Shown here piece by piece: positions 1-5,749 of a stretch of DNA of 10,523 bases; the stretch's first letter is position 1, and the number at the start of each line of letters is the position of its first letter. The notes under the pieces are model-generated. The model did no database searches. It saw only the letters and a list, made by a program, of their open reading frames with translations, and was not told where the DNA came from. The DNA comes from Amoebophilaceae bacterium UBA1467 (GTDB taxonomy: Bacteria; Bacteroidota; Bacteroidia; Cytophagales; Amoebophilaceae), in NCBI GenBank assembly GCA_002325615.1, contig DCSL01000042.1, positions 1 to 10,523 of the forward strand. Reading direction: 5' to 3'. The position numbers were made by a program, and so were the translations under genes.

Positions 1-777
1 CTGGTCAAAGCCACCCGCTAAAATTTGGTGGACTTTTTTGTTGGTGTAGGTAATGTAGCAGCTTTTTTGTTGCTGCAAGGGCTGGGTAGCATTTAGAAAA
101 GAAAATTTACCGGCCTGTTCATCACCTGGTTGTTCCTCCATTTTGTGGTAGTCCAGCGTTCTTCCATCCACGCGTGGCGGTGTGCCCGTTTTCATTCTAC
201 CAGCTTCAAAACCCACGGCTATCAATTGCTCCGTCAAGCCACTAGCTGCTCTTTCCGCTGTTCTGCCCCCTCCAAACTGTTTTTCACCAATGTGGATACG
301 ACCATTCAGAAAAGTACCATTGGTCAGAATGACAGCTTTAGACCGAATTTCTAGCCCCATACCTGTTTTCACACCTACAGCTTGCCCTTCTTGAATGATG
401 ATTTCACTCACCATTTCTTGCCAGAAATCCACATTGGGTGTCTTCTCCAAGGCCAAGCGCCATGCCTCTGCAAATCGCATGCGATCGTTTTGGGTTCTAG
501 GACTCCACATGGCTGGACCTTTGGATTTATTCAGCATGCGGAACTGAATCATAGATTGGTCGGCAATAATGCCTGACATGCCTCCAAGCGCATCAATTTC
601 GCGCACAATTTGTCCTTTGGCAATGCCGCCCATGGCAGGGTTACAAGACATTTGTGCAATGGTGTTCATATTCATAGTCACCAAGAGCACCTTGGAGCCC
701 ATCTTGGCTGCCGCTACCGCTGCCTCGCAACCGGCATGGCCTGCGCCTACTACAATGATGTCGTACGTTGGAAACAT
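1..777 (-). CDS. mnmG: MnmG (GidA), tRNA uridine-34 carboxymethylaminomethyl modification enzyme, N-terminal part
   Basis: FAD-dependent enzyme that works with MnmE to install the cmnm5 group on wobble uridine-34 of certain tRNAs. Only the first 259 codons are present. The gene reads leftward from ATG at 777-775 and leaves the window at base 1 still in frame. Visible signatures are the dinucleotide-binding GAGHAG at residues 11-16, the SCNPAMGG motif at 44-51 with its conserved Cys45, DALGG shortly after, a GTFLNG segment, GRIHIGEKQFGGGR, and KTGTPPRVDGRTLDY near residue 205. All are typical of MnmG, which is usually about 620 residues, so about 40% is seen. There is no Shine-Dalgarno, which is normal for Bacteroidota. 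A parS-like palindrome lies 50 nt upstream of the start. In many bacteria this gene sits near oriC. Identification is very secure; the C-terminal half cannot be judged. Confidence 0.97.
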   Translation of the reverse strand, partial: MFPTYDIIVVGAGHAGCEAAVAAAKMGSKVLLVTMNMNTIAQMSCNPAMGGIAKGQIVREIDALGGMSGIIADQSMIQFRMLNKSKGPAMWSPRTQNDRMRFAEAWRLALEKTPNVDFWQEMVSEIIIQEGQAVGVKTGMGLEIRSKAVILTNGTFLNGRIHIGEKQFGGGRTAERAASGLTEQLIAVGFEAGRMKTGTPPRVDGRTLDYHKMEEQPGDEQAGKFSFLNATQPLQQQKSCYITYTNKKVHQILAGGFDQ

Positions 778-826
778 ATAACTGTTCTTATGTATACATT
801 TACTTACAGAGGGTGACACAGGCTAG

Positions 827-842
827 TGTTCCACGTGGAACA
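827..842. promoter_or_regulatory. parS: parS-type centromere site (ParB/Spo0J binding)
   Basis: The 16-mer TGTTCCACGTGGAACA is a perfect palindrome. It matches the known chromosomal parS family (TGTTTCACGTGAAACA and its TGTTCCACGTGGAACA variant), which is bound by ParB. It lies in the divergent spacer between mnmG and the MarC gene, 50 nt upstream of the mnmG start. In bacteria parS sites cluster around oriC, and mnmG/gidA is a classical origin neighbour, so the position fits. parA and parB are not in this window. No DnaA-box cluster (TTATCCACA type) was found nearby, so the origin itself is not shown here. Confidence 0.85.
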
Positions 843-877
843 GGCCAAAAAACCAGCTGGCGAATATAAGTAAAATA

Positions 878-938
878 ATCCCTTTAAGAATCGGGGAGTC
901 CCTTCGCATTAAGTAGCAGAAATAAGCCTTAAGGGGAT
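878..938. repeat. Imperfect inverted repeat in the mnmG/marC spacer
   Basis: The arms ATCCCTTTAAG (878-888) and CTTAAGGGGAT (928-938) are complementary over 11 positions with one T-G wobble. They enclose 39 nt that contain a further short GGG...CCC element around 894-903. No T-run follows the right arm, so it does not resemble an intrinsic terminator. It lies between the parS-like site and the MarC gene. It could be structured leader RNA, a protein-binding site or chance; I assign no function. Confidence 0.35.
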
Positions 939-1018
939 AAAGTATAAGGTTTTGGAAGAAAAATTAACTTTTCTTCCATCTGTCGTAGTCCCTGCTTTTT
1001 TATGTAATTCTTGCTGCC

Positions 1019-1026
1019 TAAGTTTG
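1019..1026 (+). promoter_or_regulatory. Possible -7 promoter element for marC-rnhA
   Basis: TAAGTTTG matches the Bacteroidota primary-sigma -7 consensus TAnnTTTG exactly. About 20 nt upstream there is only a T-run (996-1001), giving a weak TTTT in place of the -33 TTTG. The element would leave a leader of roughly 90 nt before the preferred MarC start at 1120. An 8-mer with six fixed bases is expected a few times by chance in this window, so this is a weak call. Confidence 0.2.
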
Positions 1027-1119
1027 AGGGCTTTTCCTCTACAGATCGCAGTATTTGAGAAAGAATATGCTTCTTTCAGCATCGGAGGGATAGGGTTATT
1101 TTATAAAATCTTCCATACC

Positions 1120-1716
1120 ATGCATGGTGTCCGTGATTTTTTCGTTGGCTTTGATTGGCAGCAAACACTTTCTTCATTTTGGGTGCTATTTGCTGTCCTT
1201 GATATACTAGGCAGTATACCTATCATTATGAATATAAGAAGTAGGGCGGGGAGTATTCATATACGAAAAACAATGGTCGCGGTGAGTGTGATCATGGTTA
1301 CGTTTTTGCTTTTGGGCCAATCTATGCTTGATATTTTTTCGATTGATATCGGCTCTTTTGTATTGGCTGGCAGCATCATATTATTCATCCTAGGCTTAGA
1401 GATGGTTCTGGATGTCAGCATCTTCCATATCTCACTAGACAATGATGGAACATCCTCTATTGTGCCGTTGGCATTTCCCGTCGTGTCAGGTACAGGCACA
1501 TTAATCACACTACTTACTTTGAAGGAAGACTATGCCATTGTCAATATTCTATGCGGTACACTCGCGAATCTTGTATTTGTGTATGTTGTTATACGGTATT
1601 CTGAATTTATTGGACATCGATTAGGCAAGCTAGGTGTGAATATTATTCACAAAGTGATGGGTGTTGTGGTGCTCTCTATAGCGGTCAAGTTATTCAAGAC
1701 CCATCTTTTTTTGTAG
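1120..1716 (+). CDS. MarC family integral membrane protein
   Basis: Predicted inner-membrane protein of the MarC family (UPF0056), whose transport role is not established. From ATG 1120 it is 198 residues, the normal family size. About six hydrophobic segments are visible: roughly residues 16-36, 51-69, 76-96, 110-135, 138-158 and 177-195. The family's FAVLDILGSIPI segment lies in the first helix, and the PLAFPVVSGTGTL loop corresponds to the typical PLA-P-(L/V)-xGPG-like motif. The frame stays open upstream to a TTG at 952, which would add 56 residues lacking family features. The FDWQQTL segment that normally begins these proteins lies just after ATG 1120, so I prefer that start. A 12-bp palindrome overlaps the start codon. 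The stop TAG is 1 nt before the rnhA start, suggesting co-transcription and translational coupling. Substrate unknown. Confidence 0.85.
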   Translation: MHGVRDFFVGFDWQQTLSSFWVLFAVLDILGSIPIIMNIRSRAGSIHIRKTMVAVSVIMVTFLLLGQSMLDIFSIDIGSFVLAGSIILFILGLEMVLDVSIFHISLDNDGTSSIVPLAFPVVSGTGTLITLLTLKEDYAIVNILCGTLANLVFVYVVIRYSEFIGHRLGKLGVNIIHKVMGVVVLSIAVKLFKTHLFL

Positions 1717-1717
1717 T

Positions 1718-2170
1718 TTGGTTGCTATTTATACAGATGGTTCTTCAAGAGGCAATCCAGGGCCGGGAGGTTATGGTGTAGTGTTGAAATACCAGGGCCA
1801 CAGAAAGGAACTTTCTGGAGGGTTTCAGTTGACTACTAATAACCGGATGGAGTTGTTGGCAGTAATTGTAGGGTTAGAGGCTTTAAAAAGTGAAAAACAA
1901 GCCGTAACCATTTACTCAGATTCCAAATATGTAATAGCGGCAGTACAAGAGGGCTGGCTTCTATCTTGGTTAAAGAAGGATTTTAAAGGGAAAAAGAATG
2001 CTGATCTTTGGAGGAGATTTTGGAAGGTGTACCAGCAACACCACGTTAGTTTCTGTTGGATTAAAGGACATGCAGGCCATGTGGAGAATGAACGCTGTGA
2101 CCAATTAGCAGTCCAAAGCGCCCAGCAGAAAACGCTTTCCGTAGATCAAGGGTACATCTCTACAGTGTAA
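1718..2170 (+). CDS. rnhA: Ribonuclease HI
   Basis: Endonuclease that degrades the RNA strand of RNA-DNA hybrids, acting on R-loops and primers. The 150-residue length matches classical bacterial RNase HI (about 155). The complete catalytic set is visible: Asp7 in YTDGSSRGNPGPGG, Glu45 in NNRMELLAV, Asp68 in YSDSKYV, His118 in KGHAGH and Asp128 in NERCDQLA. The start appears to be TTG at 1718, 1 nt after the MarC stop. The family core begins at residue 3 (AIYTDG), there is no in-frame ATG or GTG nearby upstream, and starting further downstream would remove catalytic Asp7. Translation is probably coupled to the upstream gene. A cysteine-rich open frame follows 7 nt after the TAA stop. Confidence 0.95.
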   Translation: MVAIYTDGSSRGNPGPGGYGVVLKYQGHRKELSGGFQLTTNNRMELLAVIVGLEALKSEKQAVTIYSDSKYVIAAVQEGWLLSWLKKDFKGKKNADLWRRFWKVYQQHHVSFCWIKGHAGHVENERCDQLAVQSAQQKTLSVDQGYISTV

Positions 2171-2177
2171 AAAATGC

Positions 2178-2279
2178 ATGCATTGTTCATCAATAAGGTT
2201 TCCAGAAAGAGAAATCCCTGACTTTCTCAAAAAAGAAGCTGGTTTTCACTTACAATGTACTTATTGCTGTGATCCATAG
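2178..2279 (+). CDS. Possible 33-residue cysteine-rich (zinc-ribbon-like) small ORF
   Basis: Seven nucleotides after the rnhA stop, ATG 2178 opens a 33-codon frame ending at TAG 2277-2279. The peptide begins MHCSSIRFPEREIPDF and ends with QCTYCCDP. The same frame is open back to 2145 and there encodes LQCKKCMHC, so the whole stretch reads C-x2-C-x2-C, about 23 residues, then C-x2-C-C, resembling a zinc ribbon or knuckle. An ATG start loses the first two cysteines. Including them would need a non-standard start or a +1 shift out of rnhA near the A6 run at 2169-2174. I recognise no family. It may be a real small protein, a degraded gene end or chance. Confidence 0.25.
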   Translation: MHCSSIRFPEREIPDFLKKEAGFHLQCTYCCDP

Positions 2280-2421
2280 AAGCCAACTGGTGCTATACAC
2301 CTGTTGATCATGCTGAAATCATCAAATATTGCTTGCTGGGTGATGCGTCTTGATATGCCTTGATAAGCATTGGGGTGTCCATACCTATACGATGGCCTTG
2401 CACACGTTCTTCCTAGATTTT
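2280..2421. other. Spacer between convergent genes, no supported feature
   Basis: These 142 nt separate the plus-strand rnhA group from the minus-strand ybaB stop. No hairpin with a T-run was found for either direction. On the minus strand one frame is open for about 50 codons without a usable start, and another gives a 25-codon ATG ORF (2382-2308). Neither resembles a family I know. A short direct repeat CTTGATA occurs twice around 2350-2367. Confidence 0.4.
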
Positions 2422-2751
2422 TCACAGCATCCAATCCATAGGGATCTCGCCCAGTATCCCTGATGCACTTTGCTTCATTTCCTCTTTCACCTTTTCGGCT
2501 ACGGCCTGGGTAGCCAGGGTAATTGCTGCAATAATTAGGTCCTGAAGTACTTCTTTTTCTTCAGGATGAATGAATTCCTTGTCGATATCTAGTTTTAGTA
2601 CTTTTTTATGCCCATCTACCGTAACTTTCACTGCGCCTGCGCCTGCGCCTGCTTCTCCGGTGGCTTGTATTTGGGCTAATTTTTGTTGTATCTCTTGAAC
2701 TTTTTTTTGGGCTTCTTGCATCTGTCCCAATATTTTTTCGAAACCTTCCAT
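2422..2751 (-). CDS. ybaB: YbaB/EbfC family nucleoid-associated protein
   Basis: Small DNA-binding protein of the YbaB/EbfC family, thought to bind the nucleoid as a dimer. Length is 109 residues, typical of the family. The N-terminal half is an amphipathic helix with a Q/K/E-rich pattern (residues 1-30, MQEAQKKVQEIQQKLAQIQ). It is followed by GEAGAGAGAVKVTVDGHKKVLKLDID, the beta region of the family, and a C-terminal helix (DLIIAAITLATQAVAEKVKEEM). The GAGAGA linker at about residues 34-40 is encoded by a 6-bp tandem repeat and is slightly extended relative to the usual GGG-like turn. The gene lies 26 nt downstream of hisS on the same strand and is probably co-transcribed with it. No recR or dnaX neighbour, the frequent ybaB context elsewhere, is seen in the window. 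Confidence 0.93.
   Translation of the reverse strand: MEGFEKILGQMQEAQKKVQEIQQKLAQIQATGEAGAGAGAVKVTVDGHKKVLKLDIDKEFIHPEEKEVLQDLIIAAITLATQAVAEKVKEEMKQSASGILGEIPMDWML
2631..2652. repeat. Hexanucleotide tandem repeat inside ybaB
   Basis: Three complete CTGCGC units and a partial fourth (CTGC) lie head to tail within the ybaB coding region. On the coding strand they specify alternating Gly-Ala. Because the unit is 6 bp, copy-number changes keep the reading frame and would only alter the length of the linker between the N-terminal helix and the beta region. Confidence 0.8.
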
Positions 2752-2777
2752 AAATTCATGCTGTGTTGCTGCTGAAA

Positions 2778-4130
2778 TTAAGATAATTCTTGAAGCATCT
2801 GTTCTAACGAATACTGTTGCTGTGTGCGGGTCCGCATGTCTTTGAGGGTGATTACACCGGCTGCGTGCTCTTCCTCACCAATGATGGCAACAAAAGGGAT
2901 TTGTCGTTTGTGTGCATACTGCAACTGCTTTTTCAGCTTGACGACTGCTGGATATATTTCTGCCCGAATGTCGTTGGTTCTCAAGGTAGTCAGTGCCTTC
3001 AAAGTCCATTTTTCAGAGGCAGGGTCTAGGTTGGCAAGTAGCACCTGCGTGGTAGAGCCCATAGAGGACGGAAATAAATCCAGCGCCTCTAGTACCGAAT
3101 AGAGCCGATCCAGACCAAAAGAAAAACCTACTCCAGATACCCCAGTCAGCCCAAAGATATCCGTCAAGCCATCATACCGTCCCCCACCACCCAGGCTGCC
3201 CCAGTTCGTGTGTTTCATTTTTACCTCAAAGATCGTCCCTGTGTAGTATGACAATCCCCTAGCCAGCGTAGGATCTAGTGTAATAGAAGGTTCCTCTAGC
3301 CCTAAAGCGTGTACGTAGTCGAGAATTTTCTGCATGTCCTGCATGCCTTTTTGGGTGAGCCCTAGCTGCTTGGTCAGGATCGGCCACCTGTCTACTTGTG
3401 TTGCTGGCAGATCAAAGATAAACAAAAGCCTTTCCAGGGCAGCGGGGGAAAATCCTTTGCCTTTTAGTTCTTCTAGTACTTTGTCTTTTCCCACCTTATC
3501 TAGCTTGTCCAGGGTCACACAAAGAGCTCCCTCTTGGTTAGTCGCGCCCCCTAGCGTTGCTAGGCTCTTGAGTACATCCCGGTGGTTCATATGGATGGTA
3601 AAATCCTTGATCCCCAATTGAAGAAGCACCTCGTGGATCATGACCAAAATTTCTGCCTCACACAATAAAGAAGAGGCACCTACCATGTCAATATCACATT
3701 GATAAAACTCTCTATAACGACCCTTTTGTGGACGGTCTGCACGCCATACAGGCTGTATTTGATACCTCCTAAAGGGGAAAATAAGCTTGTCCTTGTTCAT
3801 CGCCACATACCGCATCAGGGGCACGGTCAGGTCATAGCGCAGCCCCTTGGCTGCAATCTGAGGCAATAAGGTTTTATAATCCTTGGTATGACTATCGACC
3901 CCTTCTAAGAAATCACCTGAGTTCAGGATTTTGAACAGCAGTTGGTCCCCCTCTTCGCCATATTTTCCTGTCAGCGTGGTCAGGTGTTCTAGCACAGGTG
4001 TTTCGAGTGGCAAAAACCCATACTTTTGGTAGATATGCCGAATGGTGTCAAAAATGTAATTCCTTCTAAATACCTGAGGGGCTGCAAAGTCACGCGTTCC
4101 TTTCAGTAAAGTAGGCTTTTTGCCTTGCAT
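2778..4130 (-). CDS. hisS: Histidyl-tRNA synthetase (class II)
   Basis: Charges tRNA-His with histidine in the cytoplasm. From ATG 4130 it has 450 residues, a normal length for Bacteroidota HisRS. Landmarks in order: KGTRDF near residue 10 (family N-terminus); ETPVLEHL (43-50, motif 1 region); YDLTVPLMRYVA (99-110); motif 2 with QPVWRADRPQKGRYREFYQ (126-144); the HisRS signature LARGLSYYTG (289-298); GGGGRYDGL (314-322); motif 3 GVGFSFGLDRL (333-343); and the C-terminal anticodon-binding domain from about 360. The frame is open upstream to GTG 4223, which would add 31 residues without family similarity across an A8/G-rich stretch. PTLLKGTRDF directly after ATG 4130 argues for the shorter start. 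ybaB follows 26 nt downstream and mraY precedes it by 168 nt, all on the minus strand. Confidence 0.96.
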   Translation of the reverse strand: MQGKKPTLLKGTRDFAAPQVFRRNYIFDTIRHIYQKYGFLPLETPVLEHLTTLTGKYGEEGDQLLFKILNSGDFLEGVDSHTKDYKTLLPQIAAKGLRYDLTVPLMRYVAMNKDKLIFPFRRYQIQPVWRADRPQKGRYREFYQCDIDMVGASSLLCEAEILVMIHEVLLQLGIKDFTIHMNHRDVLKSLATLGGATNQEGALCVTLDKLDKVGKDKVLEELKGKGFSPAALERLLFIFDLPATQVDRWPILTKQLGLTQKGMQDMQKILDYVHALGLEEPSITLDPTLARGLSYYTGTIFEVKMKHTNWGSLGGGGRYDGLTDIFGLTGVSGVGFSFGLDRLYSVLEALDLFPSSMGSTTQVLLANLDPASEKWTLKALTTLRTNDIRAEIYPAVVKLKKQLQYAHKRQIPFVAIIGEEEHAAGVITLKDMRTRTQQQYSLEQMLQELS

Positions 4131-4226
4131 GGTACAAGTGATTGATGATACGATGGAATTAGTTAGTTCGTGGCAAAAACCCCAAAACCCCTTCTTTTTT
4201 TTATAACACTGCGACCCCAACACATG

Positions 4227-4261
4227 CTCAGGCCACTAGTAACGTCAAGCATGGCCCTGAG
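4227..4261 (-). repeat. Hairpin between mraY and hisS, possible transcription or processing signal
   Basis: The arms CTCAGGCCA (4227-4235) and TGGCCCTGAG (4252-4261) pair over 9 bp with one bulged C and a 16-nt loop. It lies about 38 nt past the mraY stop on the minus strand and upstream of hisS. No U-run follows, so a classical intrinsic terminator is not supported. A role as 3'-end stabiliser or weak terminator for mraY is inference. Confidence 0.35.
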
Positions 4262-4298
4262 TACGCCAAGTAATTGATACCTCATTTGCGTTGGGCTG

Positions 4299-5513
4299 CT
4301 ACCGAAGTTTCAGCGTTGTGAGTGTGAAAATAGCCAGCAAGATCCCCAAGATCCAAAATCTCGTTACGATCTTGGCCTCGTGCAAACCTAGTTTTTGATA
4401 ATGGTGGTGGATAGGTGCCATCTTAAAGACCCTTTTCCCTACGCCATATTTTCGCTGGGTATACTTGAAATAAAAAACCTGAATGATGACAGAGAGGTTT
4501 TCAATCAAAAAAATGCCACAGAGTAATGGAATGAGTAACTCCTTCCTAATCATAATAGCAAGTACAGCAATGAGCCCCCCGATGGTCAAGCTGCCAGTAT
4601 CACCCATAAAAATTTGTGCAGGATAGGTATTGTACCATAAGAACCCCACACAAGCTCCCACAAAAGCAGTACAAAAAATCACCAACTCACCCAGGTCAGG
4701 AATGTAAATAATATTGAGGTACTGTGAGAAAATAATATTGCCCGACAAGTAGGCTAGAATAGCCAGTGTAGTACCAATAATCGCTGACGTCCCTGCTGCC
4801 AAGCCATCCAAGCCATCTGTAAGGTTTGTCGCATTAGACACTGCAGTTACTACAAAGGTGACTATCAGCACATACACTATCCATGTGTATTGACCGCTCA
4901 AGCCAGGAATGAGTTGGCTGTAGTCTAACTCATTGTTTTTAAAGAAGGGCACATTCGTTTTCGTAGACTTTACATCTCTAAAAACTACAGCTGCTGCCTC
5001 TCCCCGTTCGATCACTGCCACAGGTGCTCCCAGTTCCCGCACTACCACATCTTTGTGAAAATAAAGCACCAGGCCTACTACCAGTCCCAGACTCACCTGT
5101 CCAAACACCTTGAATTTCCCTGCCAAGCCCTTTTTGTCTTGCTTAAAGACCTTGATATAGTCATCCACAAAACCAATAACCCCCATCCACAACGTAGCCG
5201 TTAGCAACAAGATGATGTATGTATTGGTTAGCTTTGCAAAGAGTAATGTAGGTATCACAATTGCCGTGATAATAGCAATTCCGCCCATGGTTGGAGTATT
5301 TCTCTTCTCCTGATGCCCATCCAAATCCAACTCCCGTACTACTTCTTTCACTTGTCGTTCATGAAAGGAATGAATCAATTTCTTCCCCATCACAATAGTA
5401 ATCAGCAAAGAAAATATGGCCGTTGTTGCTGCTCTGAATGAGATATATTTGAAGACGCCAGTACCTGGCCAATTCAGTGTTTCATGAAAATATTGGAAAA
5501 GATAATAAAACAT
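4299..5513 (-). CDS. mraY: Phospho-N-acetylmuramoyl-pentapeptide-transferase (MraY)
   Basis: Integral membrane enzyme that transfers phospho-MurNAc-pentapeptide from UDP to undecaprenyl phosphate, making lipid I for peptidoglycan. Its 404 residues fit the Bacteroidota form (about 400-420). Key motifs: TPTMGG (73-78) after a basic DLDGHQEKRN segment; the catalytic Asp pair in GFVDDYIK (DD at 117-118); NATNLTDGLDG (227-237) with Asp233; MGDTGS (303-308); and the triple His in MAPIHHHYQ (HHH at 369-371). About ten hydrophobic segments are visible. An insert at about 155-195, between membrane segments, is typical of the Bacteroidota version. The usual mur/fts neighbours (murE, murD, ftsW) are absent: downstream is hisS, and upstream is a spacer leading to divergent gldK. 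This could mean a scattered division/cell-wall cluster. Confidence 0.96.
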   Translation of the reverse strand: MFYYLFQYFHETLNWPGTGVFKYISFRAATTAIFSLLITIVMGKKLIHSFHERQVKEVVRELDLDGHQEKRNTPTMGGIAIITAIVIPTLLFAKLTNTYIILLLTATLWMGVIGFVDDYIKVFKQDKKGLAGKFKVFGQVSLGLVVGLVLYFHKDVVVRELGAPVAVIERGEAAAVVFRDVKSTKTNVPFFKNNELDYSQLIPGLSGQYTWIVYVLIVTFVVTAVSNATNLTDGLDGLAAGTSAIIGTTLAILAYLSGNIIFSQYLNIIYIPDLGELVIFCTAFVGACVGFLWYNTYPAQIFMGDTGSLTIGGLIAVLAIMIRKELLIPLLCGIFLIENLSVIIQVFYFKYTQRKYGVGKRVFKMAPIHHHYQKLGLHEAKIVTRFWILGILLAIFTLTTLKLR

Positions 5514-5682
5514 GCTTAGGCGCTATTTGGGGGTGTTTAGTAGGAATCCTCATGCTCCTGAAGTTCTACTGCGCGCGAGAGGGGCACGGAACATTGTAAT
5601 CACTTAAGCAGCCAGCCATAATCTTCAGAAAATCATCGCCAAGAAAATTTTTTCCCTGCAATTTAAACATTAATCCATCAGG

Positions 5683-5714
5683 GTTGTCAAAATCACTAAA
5701 CAGAAATACCTTTG
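5683..5714 (+). promoter_or_regulatory. Candidate promoter of the gldKLMN operon
   Basis: TACCTTTG (5707-5714) matches the Bacteroidota -7 consensus TAnnTTTG exactly. Twenty bases further upstream, GTTG (5683-5686) is a three-of-four match to the -33 element TTTG. The -7 element would place transcription start a few bases downstream, near 5719, giving a 5' leader of about 30 nt before the gldK ATG at 5750. No Shine-Dalgarno precedes the ATG. Confidence 0.5.
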
Positions 5715-5749
5715 TCGCTATATAAATTTTAGCATTAGGCCGCACACCC

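Noticed and set aside
290..300. DnaA-box-like TGTGGATAC
   Set aside because: One mismatch, a single copy, inside the mnmG coding region, with no cluster; it does not indicate an origin.
952..1119. 56-residue N-terminal extension of the MarC protein from TTG 952
   Set aside because: The extra residues carry no family feature and the start is TTG; the normal family N-terminus begins right after ATG 1120.
1117..1128. 12-bp palindrome ACCATGCATGGT over the marC start codon
   Set aside because: One or two perfect 12-bp palindromes are expected by chance in a window of this size, and it has no loop.
2174..2183. 10-bp palindrome ATGCATGCAT after rnhA
   Set aside because: Simple alternating sequence; such palindromes are common by chance.
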